DNA from: Oscillospiraceae bacterium
GTDB lineage: Bacteria > Bacillota > Clostridia > Oscillospirales > Ruminococcaceae
NCBI GenBank assembly: GCA_017848125.1
Contig: JAGAJY010000050.1
Location: 1 to 51,384 of the forward strand
Reading direction: 5' to 3'
Length of the DNA stretch: 51,384 nt
A program made the position numbers and the translations under genes. Position 1 is the stretch's first letter, and each line of letters begins with the position of its first letter. The notes below the pieces were generated by a model. It saw nothing but the letters and a program-made list of their open reading frames with translations. It searched no databases and was not told where the DNA came from. Below are positions 1-9,051 of this stretch, in pieces.

Positions 1-1376
1 AAAAGACTTCACGCCCCTTCACATTTCTTGACACTCCCCTCCCTCCTCCCGACGATGATGAACGACTGATTTTTTCAGGAGTCGATCATTCCACAACAGG
101 CGGAACTATATCGGGTCTTTGCTCACTTATCGAAATAAAGAACAATCCCGACAAGACACTGACTGCACAGAAGGCTCTGGGGGATATGCTTTCTCTCAGC
201 AGGACGGATATGTTTGAAGCGGGAGTTAATCTTGTTCACAAGCTGAACCTTGTTGCAAACGTTATGGGTGCAGGAGATTCTGACGAGATACCCATTATAA
301 TGTACTACGGCAATCCCACAGCTGACGATGTTTTCTTCCTCTGCTATGCTCAGAGGTGCGGATTTGATGTTATATGCATATCCCCTGACAAAAGCTGTCT
401 GTCTATGTTTGAGAGATGTCCATTTGCTGATAAGCTCCAGAAGCATCAGCTGCCGCAGTCACGTCCTGTTATGCCCTTCCCCGAAAGAATGGTCAAGGAA
501 AAAATCTCAACCGTTGCCTACAGCGCCGAAAGAGAGCTTGATTCTGCTCTTTACGGTGGAGATACGATTTTCCGTGACAGGCAGTTTGATAAAATGGATT
601 CAGCTGTGCTGAGAACAACACTTGACGAGATTTTCCTTTTGTGGGATCAGCCTGCAAAATTCCGTTCGGGCTTTGCCGTAAGAGGCGACAGGGTCATAGT
701 ACCTACGATTTTTGCAAAGCTCAGCGGTGTTGAGGACGGCAATCTTAAAGCCTACTGGCGGCAGGTCGAGGATATGGTAACTCCACTGACGAGATACATC
801 ATAAAATCGCCCTCATACAAACGCCCGTCATCGGCAATGTTTAACACATATACAAGATTTATTTCGGGAAACCGCATAGATACGCAGGGGCTTATGAAAT
901 CCCCTCTCAACAAATACAGTTTTCTTTCTGAATCCCTGCAGGAGCTTATTTTTGAGAAAATGCAGGCTGTCATTGATGACGGTATGCTGGAATTTGACGA
1001 TCCCGCTGAAGCAGTCTGCTATGTTATCCATGCAGGACTGAATATGGACAGAGAGCTTCTTCGAATTTTGCAGAAATTCGATTTCACAAAGGATATCCCC
1101 AAGGTCATCGTTGTGGATTCCATAGAAGAGCCTTTCTCAAAGCTTGAATGTGTCCAGCTTCTTCTGCTGTCATATCTCGGCTTTGACGTTCTCATTCTTT
1201 CTCCCTCGGGCTACAGGGATATCGAAGCTTTTGTTCTTGACGACGCCTTTGAAACTCATACGCTCAATGAGTTCAAATATAATGTTTCCGTCCCAAGGTT
1301 CAAAACCCCTGACGAAGCAAAATACCGCAAGCAGAAAAACAGTTTTTTCAAAAATTTATTTAGAAAAGGAAGATAG
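1..1376 (+). CDS. YceG-like protein of toxic-anion resistance locus (5' partial)
   Basis: The reading frame is open from base 3 to a TAG at 1374-1376, so the gene begins before the window. An internal ATG at 186 is not the start, because clear coding sequence runs upstream of it (e.g. FSGVDHSTTGGTISGL). About 457 residues are visible. The protein is soluble, with no signal peptide or membrane segment, and ends in a basic tail (FFKNLFRKGR). I assign it to the YceG family by its overall look and because telA starts two bases after its stop. In Bacillus yceG likewise precedes yceH (telA) in a Ter-type stress operon. The family's biochemical role is not settled. The two genes are surely co-transcribed. 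Confidence 0.7.
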   Translation, partial: KTSRPFTFLDTPLPPPDDDERLIFSGVDHSTTGGTISGLCSLIEIKNNPDKTLTAQKALGDMLSLSRTDMFEAGVNLVHKLNLVANVMGAGDSDEIPIIMYYGNPTADDVFFLCYAQRCGFDVICISPDKSCLSMFERCPFADKLQKHQLPQSRPVMPFPERMVKEKISTVAYSAERELDSALYGGDTIFRDRQFDKMDSAVLRTTLDEIFLLWDQPAKFRSGFAVRGDRVIVPTIFAKLSGVEDGNLKAYWRQVEDMVTPLTRYIIKSPSYKRPSSAMFNTYTRFISGNRIDTQGLMKSPLNKYSFLSESLQELIFEKMQAVIDDGMLEFDDPAEAVCYVIHAGLNMDRELLRILQKFDFTKDIPKVIVVDSIEEPFSKLECVQLLLLSYLGFDVLILSPSGYRDIEAFVLDDAFETHTLNEFKYNVSVPRFKTPDEAKYRKQKNSFFKNLFRKGR

Positions 1377-1378
1377 TT

Positions 1379-2536
1379 ATGGCTTTACAGTTTACTCCCT
1401 CAGAAGAAAGAAAATCCGAGGTTATTCAGGCTGAAGCAACCGTTAAAGAGGATACCGAGCAGACCCTTAACCTGAAAATAACCGAGCCTCAGACCTATTC
1501 TATCATTGACACAAGCAATCAGCTTAAGCAGGAGCTTGCTTCAAGCGATGAGATCGACAAGCTTGTAAGCACCATCAATGCAAACGACCCCAACTCTATT
1601 ATCACCTTCGGCAATCAGGTCGCAGAGGAGATCTCCAAGGCGTCCGATCAGGTGCTCAACTCAATGAATATGTCACAGCTTGACGATTCCAGCGAGCTTC
1701 TCAACGCTCTTAAGAACATTATGGATCAGTTTGACGCAAAGGAGCTTACCGAGGAAAAGAAGGGTCTTTTTGCAAATCTCAGACGTCAGCTTGACAGAAT
1801 TCTTGCAAAGTATCATACAATGGGCGAGGACGTTGACAAGATTTACGTTCAGCTCAAAAAGTATGAAAGCGAGATACAGCAGTCAAATGTTAAGCTTGAA
1901 ACTATGTACAATGCTAACATAGACTACTACAAGCAGCTGCTCAAATACATTATGGCAGGTGAACAGGCTTGCAAGGAGCTTGACCAGTACATTGCAGATT
2001 TCCGTGCAAAGGTGGAGAACAACCCAGACGCAGGCACAGCAGCTATGGATCTCCAGACTCTTGAACAGACAAGAGGAATCATGGAGCAGCGTGTAATGGA
2101 TCTTAAAATTGCCGAAAACGTTGCTATGCAGACTGTTCCTATGCTCAAGGCAATGGAATTTTCCAACATCAATCTTATCAGAAAGATAAACTCCGCATTT
2201 ATCATTACAATGCCTGTATTCAAGCAGGCTCTTGCTCAGGCTGTTATGCTCAAGAGACAGCGTATCCAGGCGGACGCTATGAAGGCTCTTGATGACAAGA
2301 CCAATGAGCTTCTTCTGAAAAACGCTCAGAATACCGTTGAGCAGACAAGAATAACCACTATGCTTGCAAACGGCAACTCCATCAAGGTAGAGACTCTTGA
2401 AAAGACATGGCAGACCATTGTTTCGGGTATCGACGAAACAAGAAAGCTTCAGGAAGAGGCTCGCACAAAGCGTGCAGAGGACAGCAAGCGTCTTGAAAAG
2501 CTGAAGGAAGAGTACAAAGCTAAAATGAACAGCTGA
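1379..2536 (+). CDS. telA: TelA/YceH family toxic anion resistance protein
   Basis: 385 residues. The ATG lies 2 nt after the upstream stop, with AAAGGAAG about 8 nt before it. The protein is almost wholly helical and charged with long coiled-coil stretches (e.g. [20 protein letters not shown]), as in the TelA family (tellurite and other toxic-anion resistance, PF05816), and its length matches the family's usual 360-400. There is no signal peptide, so it is probably cytoplasmic or membrane-associated. TelA proteins occur with TerC/TerD-type proteins in envelope-stress and metal-stress operons; real tellurite resistance in this host is not shown. A strong hairpin follows, so telA is the last gene of its operon. 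Confidence 0.85.
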   Translation: MALQFTPSEERKSEVIQAEATVKEDTEQTLNLKITEPQTYSIIDTSNQLKQELASSDEIDKLVSTINANDPNSIITFGNQVAEEISKASDQVLNSMNMSQLDDSSELLNALKNIMDQFDAKELTEEKKGLFANLRRQLDRILAKYHTMGEDVDKIYVQLKKYESEIQQSNVKLETMYNANIDYYKQLLKYIMAGEQACKELDQYIADFRAKVENNPDAGTAAMDLQTLEQTRGIMEQRVMDLKIAENVAMQTVPMLKAMEFSNINLIRKINSAFIITMPVFKQALAQAVMLKRQRIQADAMKALDDKTNELLLKNAQNTVEQTRITTMLANGNSIKVETLEKTWQTIVSGIDETRKLQEEARTKRAEDSKRLEKLKEEYKAKMNS

Positions 2537-2558
2537 TTTCTCTGAAATCTTGTTATAA

Positions 2559-2587
2559 AAAGTGTGCGTTCGGCGGACGCACACTTT
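2559..2587 (+). terminator. Hairpin terminator after telA
   Basis: A perfect 11-bp stem (AAAGTGTGCGT at 2559-2569 with ACGCACACTTT at 2577-2587) and a 7-nt loop lie 22 nt after the telA stop. The trailing T run is short, but stem strength and position between two unrelated operons support termination. Confidence 0.7.
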
Positions 2588-2628
2588 GCAAATTTATCTT
2601 TACCGCCGGGAATGGAGAATTTACGGTT

Positions 2629-3891
2629 ATGGGAATGACTATGACTCAGAAAATACTTGCGGCTCACGCAGGTCTTGAAAAGGTGGAAGCAGGTCAGCTT
2701 ATCAAATGCAAGCTGGATATGGTGCTTGGAAACGACGTTACAACGCCTGTTGCTATCAATGAATTTGAAAAGGCAGGCTTTACAAAGGTTTTTGACAACA
2801 CAAAGATCTCAATGGTTATGGACCACTTTACCCCCAATAAGGACATCAAGTCCGCTGCTCATACTCTCCAGTGCAGAACCTTTGCAGGTCAGTATGACAT
2901 AAAGCATTATTATGATGTAGGCGATATGGGAATCGAACACGCACTTCTTCCCGAAAAAGGAATCGTTGCTTCGGGCGAATGTATTATCGGTGCGGACAGC
3001 CACACCTGTACATACGGCGCTCTGGGCGCATTCTCCACAGGCGTAGGCTCTACCGATATGTGCGCAGGTATGGCAACAGGTGAAGCTTGGTTCAAAGTCC
3101 CCTCAGCAATCAAGTTCAACCTGACAGGCAAGCTTAACGAATATGTAATGGGCAAGGACGTTATACTCCACATTATCGGAATGATAGGCGTTGACGGTGC
3201 TCTTTACAAGTCAATGGAGTTTATGGGAGAGGGTCTTGCTTCACTTTCTATGGACGACAGACTTTCTATGGCAAATATGGCTATCGAAGCAGGCGCAAAG
3301 AACGGCATCTTCGCTGTTGATGATATTACAAGAGAATATCAGAAGGGCAGAGTTGACAGAGAGTACAATGTTTATGAGGCTGACGAGGACGCTGTTTACG
3401 AAGCTGTTTACGATATTGACCTTTCTCAGATAAAGCCTACCGTTTCCTTCCCTCACCTTCCCGAGAATACAAAGACTCCCGACAACTGGGGCGAGGTCGC
3501 TATTCAGCAGGTAGTTATCGGCTCATGTACAAACGGTCGTCTTGAAGATATGGAGATGGCTGCAAAGATACTTGAAGGCAAGCACATTGCAAACGGCGTT
3601 CGCTGCATAGTTATTCCCGCAACACAGCAGGTTTACCTTGAATGCTGCAAGAGAGGCTATATGGAGACATTTATCAATGCAGGCTGTGCAGTTTCCACAC
3701 CTACCTGCGGTCCTTGTCTCGGCGGTCATATGGGAATCCTTGCCAAGGGTGAAAGAGCTGTTGCAACAACCAACAGAAACTTCGTTGGACGTATGGGACA
3801 CCCCGAGTCTGAGGTTTATCTCGCTTCCCCTGCTGTTGCGGCTGCTTCCGCAGTTACAGGAAAGATCTCTCAGCCCTCTGAGATAATGTAA
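2629..3891 (+). CDS. leuC: 3-isopropylmalate dehydratase large subunit
   Basis: 420 residues, the usual size of the bacterial/archaeal type LeuC. Together with LeuD it isomerises 2-isopropylmalate to 3-isopropylmalate in leucine synthesis. The 4Fe-4S ligands are visible: Cys in VIGSCTNGR and the pair in CGPCLGG. The HTCTYGALG segment is also typical of the aconitase superfamily. Three in-frame ATGs open the gene (2629, 2635, 2641). I keep 2629, with GGAG about 11 nt upstream; 2641 ([11 protein letters not shown]) is possible. leuD follows after 43 nt and leuB further on, but no leuA or ilv gene is in the window. Confidence 0.97.
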   Translation: MGMTMTQKILAAHAGLEKVEAGQLIKCKLDMVLGNDVTTPVAINEFEKAGFTKVFDNTKISMVMDHFTPNKDIKSAAHTLQCRTFAGQYDIKHYYDVGDMGIEHALLPEKGIVASGECIIGADSHTCTYGALGAFSTGVGSTDMCAGMATGEAWFKVPSAIKFNLTGKLNEYVMGKDVILHIIGMIGVDGALYKSMEFMGEGLASLSMDDRLSMANMAIEAGAKNGIFAVDDITREYQKGRVDREYNVYEADEDAVYEAVYDIDLSQIKPTVSFPHLPENTKTPDNWGEVAIQQVVIGSCTNGRLEDMEMAAKILEGKHIANGVRCIVIPATQQVYLECCKRGYMETFINAGCAVSTPTCGPCLGGHMGILAKGERAVATTNRNFVGRMGHPESEVYLASPAVAAASAVTGKISQPSEIM

Positions 3892-3934
3892 TGGGAATCC
3901 CCTATAATCAATTAACCGAAAGGAAAGAATACAT

Positions 3935-4414
3935 ATGAAGGTTTGCGGAAAAGTACATAAATACGGTGATAATGTTGATACAGACGTTATCATTCCTGCA
4001 AGATATCTGAACACTGCCGACCACAAGGAGCTTGCGGCTCATTGCATGGAGGATATTGATACAGAGTTCGTGAAGAACGTCAAGGACGGCGACATTATGG
4101 TTGCCGAGCAGAATTTCGGCTGCGGCTCATCAAGAGAGCACGCTCCCATTTCAATCAAAGCAAGCGGAATTTCCTGCGTGATCGCTTCTACCTTTGCAAG
4201 AATTTTCTACCGCAACGCTATCAACATCGGACTTCCCATTATGGAGTGCGACGAGGCGGCAAAGGATATTGACAAGGGCGACGAGGTTGAGATCGACTTC
4301 GACACAGGCGTTATCACAAACAAAACAAAGGGACACACATATCAGGCACAGCCCTTCCCTGAGTTTATAAAGGAGATCATCAACGCAGGCGGTCTGCTTA
4401 ATTCTTTGAAATAA
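3935..4414 (+). CDS. leuD: 3-isopropylmalate dehydratase small subunit
   Basis: 159 residues, a full-length short-type LeuD partner of LeuC. The swivelling-domain signature [11 protein letters not shown] is present at about residues 53-63, and [11 protein letters not shown] near the N-terminus is diagnostic. An AAAGGAAAG ribosome binding site lies before the ATG. The gene sits between leuC (43 nt upstream) and leuB (83 nt downstream, with a hairpin in between), so the leu genes probably form one transcription unit. Confidence 0.97.
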   Translation: MKVCGKVHKYGDNVDTDVIIPARYLNTADHKELAAHCMEDIDTEFVKNVKDGDIMVAEQNFGCGSSREHAPISIKASGISCVIASTFARIFYRNAINIGLPIMECDEAAKDIDKGDEVEIDFDTGVITNKTKGHTYQAQPFPEFIKEIINAGGLLNSLK

Positions 4415-4428
4415 TATTTTTATACAAG

Positions 4429-4460
4429 CTAATCTGACTGATAGATTTCAGTCGGATTAG
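4429..4460 (+). other. Hairpin between leuD and leuB
   Basis: A 12-bp stem (CTAATCTGACTG at 4429-4440 with CAGTCGGATTAG at 4449-4460, one G-U pair) and an 8-nt loop. The downstream sequence (TTGTGTTATA) is only weakly T-rich. It could be a partial terminator, an RNA-processing or stability element, or a means of setting LeuCD versus LeuB dosage. Confidence 0.55.
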
Positions 4461-4497
4461 TTGTGTTATACGATAAAATACCTAAGGAGAAATTACA

Positions 4498-5580
4498 ATG
4501 AACAAGAAAATTGCAGTAATAAAGGGTGACGGAATCGGTCCCGAGGTCGTTACCGAAGCAATGAAGGTACTGGACAAAACCGCTGAGAAATTCGGTCACT
4601 CATTTGAGTACGATCAGCTTCTTATGGGCGGCTGTTCAATCGACGCAAACGGCGTTCCTCTCACAGATGAAACCATCGAAAAGGCAAAAGCAGCTGACGC
4701 TGTGCTTATGGGCTCTATCGGCGGAAACACAGCAACCTCCCCCTGGTACAAGCTTCCTGCTGACAAACGCCCCGAAGCAGGTCTTTTAAAGCTGAGAAAA
4801 TCTCTCAATCTGTTTGCAAATCTCCGTCCCGCTCTGCTTTACGGCGAATTGAAGGACGCTTGCCCCTTAAAGGCTGAGATAGCTGAGCGTGGCTTTGATA
4901 TGATGATAATGCGTGAGCTTACAGGCGGACTTTACTTCGGCGCAAGAAAGACCGAGGAGGTTGACGGCATTGTTACCGCAACAGATACCCTCACATACAA
5001 TGAAAATGAGATAAGACGAATTGCAGTCCGTGCCTTTGACATCGCAATGAAGCGCAGAAAAAAGGTTACAAGCGTTGACAAGGCAAACGTGCTTGATTCA
5101 TCAAGACTGTGGAGAAAGATCGTCGAGGAGGTTGCCAAGGATTATCCCGAGGTTTCCTACGAGCATATGCTGGTAGATAACTGTGCTATGCAGCTTGTAA
5201 AGGACCCTGCTCAGTTTGACGTTGTACTTACCGAGAATATGTTCGGCGATATTCTTTCCGACGAGGCTTCTATGATAACAGGCTCTATCGGTATGCTGGC
5301 TTCCGCAAGCCTTAATGATACAAAGTTCGGTCTGTATGAGCCCAGCGGCGGCTCTGCTCCCGATATTGCAGGTCAGAACAAGGCAAACCCCATTGCTACT
5401 ATTCTTTCCGCAGCTATGCTTCTGAGATATTCCTTCGATATGGACAAGGAGGCTGACGCTGTTGAAGCGGCTGTTGCAAAGGTTCTGAAGGACGGCTACC
5501 GCACAGGCGATATTATGTCTGAGGGTATGAAGCTCGTTTCCTGCTCGGAAATGGGAGATGTTATTGCGGCAAATATCTGA
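4498..5580 (+). CDS. leuB: 3-isopropylmalate dehydrogenase
   Basis: 360 residues, full length. It oxidises and decarboxylates 3-isopropylmalate to 2-oxoisocaproate with NAD+. Visible motifs are the N-terminal [14 protein letters not shown], the family signature [11 protein letters not shown] around residue 250 and the adenine-binding [14 protein letters not shown] lies 9 nt before the ATG. It is the third leu gene in the cluster. A GNAT gene overlaps or abuts its 3' end, suggesting translational coupling. Confidence 0.97.
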   Translation: MNKKIAVIKGDGIGPEVVTEAMKVLDKTAEKFGHSFEYDQLLMGGCSIDANGVPLTDETIEKAKAADAVLMGSIGGNTATSPWYKLPADKRPEAGLLKLRKSLNLFANLRPALLYGELKDACPLKAEIAERGFDMMIMRELTGGLYFGARKTEEVDGIVTATDTLTYNENEIRRIAVRAFDIAMKRRKKVTSVDKANVLDSSRLWRKIVEEVAKDYPEVSYEHMLVDNCAMQLVKDPAQFDVVLTENMFGDILSDEASMITGSIGMLASASLNDTKFGLYEPSGGSAPDIAGQNKANPIATILSAAMLLRYSFDMDKEADAVEAAVAKVLKDGYRTGDIMSEGMKLVSCSEMGDVIAANI

Positions 5581-5581
5581 G

Positions 5582-6046
5582 ATGAATCAGATGAAAAAAT
5601 CATTTGAGTCTGTTATTTATCAGAAAAAATATGAACCGCTTTTACTTGAATTTCTCGAAAAGTGCCTGCCCGAATCGGGCAGGTCGCTTGATATAAACGG
5701 GCGGCACAGCTGTTACAAGGATATCGGGAATTTCTATAAGGTTTTCTACTGTATGTTTGATGATGACAGAATAATAGGTGTCGCTGCCGTTAAGGAGCTG
5801 ACTGAAACAAACTGTGAGCTGAAATCGCTGTATCTGCTTGAACAATATCACGGAAAAGGCTTGGGAAAATGCCTGCTTAATAAAGCAATATCCTATGCAA
5901 AAGAAAACGGATACAAAAAAATGTATCTTGATTCCCTGTCCACAAGCAAAAAAGCAATTGCCCTATACCGTAAAACAGGCTTTACAGATACAGAGCGGTA
6001 TAATCAGAATGAACGCTCTGATGTGTTTATGGTTTTGGATCTTTAA
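5582..6046 (+). CDS. GNAT family N-acetyltransferase
   Basis: About 154 residues from the ATG at 5582, one base after the leuB stop. An ATG at 5558 inside leuB would give 162 residues and one at 5591 would give 151. No start has a good Shine-Dalgarno, so reinitiation after leuB is likely. The acetyl-CoA binding motif A is clear (QYHGKGLGKCLL, about residues 90-101), followed by the C-terminal KKAIALYRKTGF typical of the GNAT fold. The substrate is unknown. Its position suggests co-transcription with leuB but does not imply a role in leucine synthesis. Confidence 0.85.
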   Translation: MNQMKKSFESVIYQKKYEPLLLEFLEKCLPESGRSLDINGRHSCYKDIGNFYKVFYCMFDDDRIIGVAAVKELTETNCELKSLYLLEQYHGKGLGKCLLNKAISYAKENGYKKMYLDSLSTSKKAIALYRKTGFTDTERYNQNERSDVFMVLDL

Positions 6047-6172
6047 ATACAGAAATATGAATGGTCAGCTAAAAAAAGCAAAATATCTGCGGCAATAAAA
6101 CAAGGCTTGTGTATATCTCCTATGCAGATGAAGCGGAGGCAAGACTCATAAATAAACAGCTTATATGATAAA

Positions 6173-6208
6173 AACAGGCTTCTGCACAGATTCGTACAGA
6201 AGCCTGTT
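6173..6208. terminator. Bidirectional terminator between GNAT and pilin-like genes
   Basis: A perfect 12-bp stem (AACAGGCTTCTG at 6173-6184 with CAGAAGCCTGTT at 6197-6208) lies between two convergent genes. T-rich sequence follows on the plus strand (TTAGTATATAT), and on the minus strand the 3' flank reads TTTTATCA. Confidence 0.85.
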
Positions 6209-6224
6209 AGTATATATATTTCAG

Positions 6225-6698
6225 TTAAGACACAGGGTACGACATAGGGTAACTGCCTATTCCTCTGGAAATTGCGGTTCTTTCCATTTCGTCAGCAGTG
6301 TACATTTTCACCTCAGAATCATCTATGGCACTGTTATTACACCATACTGCAAATTCAATATCCCTTCCGTCAGCCGATACCTTGAATGCGTAATATCCTT
6401 TAAAATCCTCACCCATAAAATTAGCTATGGATAAATTGTCAGAACCGCCCGATGCAACAGCTGTACCTCTGTTCTCACCTTTATATATTTCACCGCCGTT
6501 GATATTAAGCTTTTCATAGCTGCTTGTAATAGCGATTTTTGAAGCATTATACACATTTCTTGCATTTGCCTGAATAGCTGTCATTCTTGCCTGATTTGTG
6601 TAATTTATGAGCGAAGGAACTATAACTGCGGCAAGCACCGCTATTATAGCAATTACGACAATCAGCTCAATAATAGTAAAGCCTTTTACCTTTTTCAT
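6225..6698 (-). CDS. Type IV pilin-like / pseudopilin protein
   Basis: 157 residues beginning with a textbook class III signal: a short basic leader (MKKVK), then GFTIIELIVVIAIIAVLAAV, with Gly at -1, Phe at +1 and Glu at +5 of the mature protein. The hydrophobic helix is followed by a small globular domain with one Cys-containing strand (FAVWCNNS). AAGGGGAG precedes the ATG. It needs a prepilin peptidase and an assembly ATPase, and none is encoded here, so it is a solitary pilin. It has its own promoter (6731-6759) and terminator. It could be a minor pilin, a DNA-uptake pseudopilin or a pilin-like surface protein. Confidence 0.88.
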   Translation of the reverse strand: MKKVKGFTIIELIVVIAIIAVLAAVIVPSLINYTNQARMTAIQANARNVYNASKIAITSSYEKLNINGGEIYKGENRGTAVASGGSDNLSIANFMGEDFKGYYAFKVSADGRDIEFAVWCNNSAIDDSEVKMYTADEMERTAISRGIGSYPMSYPVS

Positions 6699-6730
6699 AA
6701 TAATCTCCCCTTTTATATAAATTATACATT

Positions 6731-6759
6731 ATTATATAAACGCATATATTACTACTCAA
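6731..6759 (-). promoter_or_regulatory. Promoter of the pilin-like gene
   Basis: Read on the minus strand: -35 TTGAGT (6754-6759), 17-bp spacer, -10 TATAAT (6731-6736), 33 bp before the start codon. The rest of the 305-bp gap 6699-7004 is AT-rich and holds this promoter and the divergent one at 6920-6948; I saw nothing else in it. Confidence 0.6.
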
Positions 6760-6919
6760 TTACATTTCATAGCCGATTATATTAACATTTATAAAACAAA
6801 TCATTTTTTCTGTAAATTATAATCAAATTTCTCATTGTTTTGACAGCACAAATGATTTTTTATGCACAATGATGTAAAAAATCTATAAATCGCATTGAAA
6901 ATTTTATAGCGTTACCCCC

Positions 6920-6948
6920 TTTAACTTTGAAAGATAATGTGCTATAAT
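6920..6948 (+). promoter_or_regulatory. Probable promoter of the SGNH lipoprotein gene
   Basis: -35 TTTAAC (6920-6925), 17-bp spacer, -10 TATAAT (6943-6948), about 57 bp before the start at 7005. The -10 is perfect and the -35 weak. Confidence 0.5.
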
Positions 6949-7004
6949 TAAATTACATAAACAAGGATAAACATTCCTTTGCAAAGAAAGGATCATCAGT
7001 ACCT

Positions 7005-8312
7005 ATGTCCGACAATTCAATTGAAGGAGCAGCACTTCGCAGAGTAAGACTTTTCTCTCTGCTCCTTACGTCAGCAATAGCATTTTCGGGCTGTGGAGAA
7101 GCTCAGGAGCCTGTTGCCAAGAAGACCCCCAAGCTTCCGTCTGTAACCGAATATTCCATCGAAACTACTTCCTATGCACCTGTAACCAAAGCATTTTCAG
7201 ATACAACTCCCTCAGAACTTCCCCCAGTCAACGACAGTGAAACCGTTTACTCAAAAGATGCGGCAAGCAGTCAGACAGAACAGGAAACTGCGGAAATTCA
7301 GGAAACCACTGTTTCAGAAGCGGTAACTACCGAGACTTCTGCTGAAACTGTTACCGAGGTTTCTGAGACATCTGCTCCAGTTACATCTCAGCTTCTTGCA
7401 TCAGCATCATCGGATACTGCTGTTTCAACAAATTCCGAAACCACCGTTCAATCAGCGGAAACCCTTGAAATGGAAACAGAATGTTATGTTCCTGCCGCTT
7501 CATCCCCTGTGGCTTCTGTTGAATATGACAGCGAATTCTTTTCATCTGACCTTTTTATCGGTGACTCAATTTCAACAGGCTACTCCCTTTACGGATTCCT
7601 TGACGACAAGAACGTTTATGCAAAGGTAGGGCTTAACCCCTCAACTGTACTTACCAAAACTGTTGCTACCTGCTACGGCGAGATAGGTATTTCCACAATG
7701 CTTGCCTATACAACACCCAAAAGGGTGTATATTATGCTGGGTTCAAACGGTATTCAATGGCTTTCTGTGGGAAATATGCTCCAGTCCACCGACACTCTTG
7801 TTGAGCTTATAAAAGAAAGCTGTCCTGACTGCAATATCGTCATTGTAAGCGTTCCCCCTGTTACCGCAGACTATGACAGCACCGTAGAGGACGTTAACGT
7901 AATGGCTAAGATAAACGAATATAACGCCAGCCTTAACGCATACTGCACTTCAAACAAAATGCTGTTTGTTGACGCCGCTTCTATCCTTAAAGATGAAACA
8001 GGCTATTTTAACAGCACATACGCTGAGTCTGACGGTATGCATTTTAAATCATCTGCATACAAGACGCTTCTTTCCAAGATACAGACCGATGTAACAGGCT
8101 TTGAAAAGCTGAATCTTCCTAAGACTGCCGAAACAGAGGTCAGCGAATCTGAAACGACAGAAAGCGAAACGATATCGGAAACAGATGTATGTGATGAAAG
8201 TACCGAAACCTCCTCTGTCCTTACAGAAAAAGACGTTCAGGAAACCTTTCTCACTCTCCCCGAAGATGTAACGACAACTGCCGCTCATTCTGCGGAGAAA
8301 AATGATGATTAA
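7005..8312 (+). CDS. SGNH/GDSL-type hydrolase lipoprotein with Thr/Ser/Glu-rich linkers
   Basis: 435 residues. A hydrophobic segment (LFSLLLTSAIAF) followed by SGC at residue 30 suggests a lipoprotein signal, though the lipobox is not ideal. Residues about 35-165 are a low-complexity Thr/Ser/Glu linker. The hydrolase core spans about 180-370: the nucleophile block FIGDSISTGYS, the MLGSNGI block with the oxyanion-hole Asn, and the catalytic DGMHF near its end. A second Thr/Ser/Glu tail closes the protein. It is probably surface-anchored and acts on an ester of a glycan or wall polymer; the substrate is unknown. AAGGAT lies 12 nt before the ATG. Its last 11 bases overlap queH. Confidence 0.8.
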   Translation: MSDNSIEGAALRRVRLFSLLLTSAIAFSGCGEAQEPVAKKTPKLPSVTEYSIETTSYAPVTKAFSDTTPSELPPVNDSETVYSKDAASSQTEQETAEIQETTVSEAVTTETSAETVTEVSETSAPVTSQLLASASSDTAVSTNSETTVQSAETLEMETECYVPAASSPVASVEYDSEFFSSDLFIGDSISTGYSLYGFLDDKNVYAKVGLNPSTVLTKTVATCYGEIGISTMLAYTTPKRVYIMLGSNGIQWLSVGNMLQSTDTLVELIKESCPDCNIVIVSVPPVTADYDSTVEDVNVMAKINEYNASLNAYCTSNKMLFVDAASILKDETGYFNSTYAESDGMHFKSSAYKTLLSKIQTDVTGFEKLNLPKTAETEVSESETTESETISETDVCDESTETSSVLTEKDVQETFLTLPEDVTTTAAHSAEKNDD

Positions 8313-8949
8313 GATTAACTATCAGGCAGAGCTTGACAAGCTTATCTCACAGCTTGATAAAAGCACTCCCCCGTCACTTCTGCTTCACAGCTGCTGTGCT
8401 CCCTGTTCGAGCTATGTTCTGGAGTATTTGTCTCAATATTTCAGGATAACCGTATTTTATTACAATCCCAACATTTATCCCGAAGATGAATTCTACAAAA
8501 GATGTAAGGAGCAGGAACGTTTTATTGATCTTCTTCCTTCTTCAAATCCAATTGATTTCATAGGCTCTGAGCATATGAGCGAGCGTTTTTATTCCGCTGT
8601 GAAAGGGCTTGAGCATATCAGAGAAGGCGGCGAACGCTGTTTTGCCTGCTATCGAATGAGACTTGAGGAATCAGCGGTAATTGCAAAAAAGATCGGAGCG
8701 GATTATTTTACAACGACCCTTTCCATCAGTCCTATGAAAAATGCTCAGAAGCTTAATGAGATAGGCGGAGAGCTTGCGCAGAAATACGGAGTAAAATATC
8801 TGTTTTCAGATTTCAAAAAACGAAACGGCTACAAGCGTTCCACTGAGCTTTCAAAGGAATATGGCATATACAGGCAGAATTACTGCGGCTGCGTATTTTC
8901 ATTAAAAGAGCGTGAAGCTGATCTAAGATCCAAGGAAAACTTAAATTAA
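8302..8949 (+). CDS. queH: Epoxyqueuosine reductase QueH
   Basis: 215 residues, the full length of the QueH (former DUF208) family. QueH reduces epoxyqueuosine to queuosine in tRNA, replacing the unrelated QueG. Metal-site cysteines are visible: the N-terminal LLLHSCCAPCSSYVLE, then GERCFACYRMRLEE near residue 115 and YCGCVFS near the C-terminus. The YYNPNIYPEDEFYKR block is diagnostic. The start ATG (8302, or 8305) lies inside the upstream gene, so translation is coupled to the SGNH lipoprotein. No other queuosine gene is in the window. Confidence 0.93.
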   Translation: MMIKINYQAELDKLISQLDKSTPPSLLLHSCCAPCSSYVLEYLSQYFRITVFYYNPNIYPEDEFYKRCKEQERFIDLLPSSNPIDFIGSEHMSERFYSAVKGLEHIREGGERCFACYRMRLEESAVIAKKIGADYFTTTLSISPMKNAQKLNEIGGELAQKYGVKYLFSDFKKRNGYKRSTELSKEYGIYRQNYCGCVFSLKEREADLRSKENLN

Positions 8950-8956
8950 ATACTAT

Positions 8957-8987
8957 ACTGCCACCGGGTAGTTAATGCGAAAGCATT
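8957..8987 (+). promoter_or_regulatory. Structured leader upstream of pnuC, candidate riboswitch/antiterminator
   Basis: Two small hairpins lie in tandem: ACTGCC/GGTAGT (8957-8962 with 8967-8972, loop ACCG) and AATGC-GAAA-GCATT (8974-8987, GAAA tetraloop). The 3' arm of the second shares bases with the left arm of the terminator at 8980-9033, so the two folds exclude each other, as in transcriptional attenuators. PnuC genes are known riboswitch targets in other bacteria, but I could not match this to a named motif. Confidence 0.4.
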
Positions 8988-9033
8988 CGTAACACATCGT
9001 TAGGTCTTTGAAGATGTGTACGAATGCTTTTTT
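8980..9033 (+). terminator. Rho-independent terminator before pnuC
   Basis: An 18-bp stem with one bulged A (8980-8998 with 9013-9030), a 14-nt loop and a TTTTTT run ending at 9033. It could end the SGNH-queH transcript or act as the conditional terminator of the pnuC leader. pnuC begins 18 nt later, which favours attenuation. Confidence 0.9.
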
Positions 9034-9051
9034 AATGTGAGGAGAATTTTT

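Noticed and set aside
1883..2584. 233-codon minus-strand ORF opposite telA
   Set aside because: Antisense shadow of telA with Cys/Leu/Ser-rich composition and no ribosome binding site.
9016..9051. Upstream ATG (9016) as the pnuC start
   Set aside because: It lies inside the terminator stem; the ATG at 9052 has a GAGGAG site at the right distance.
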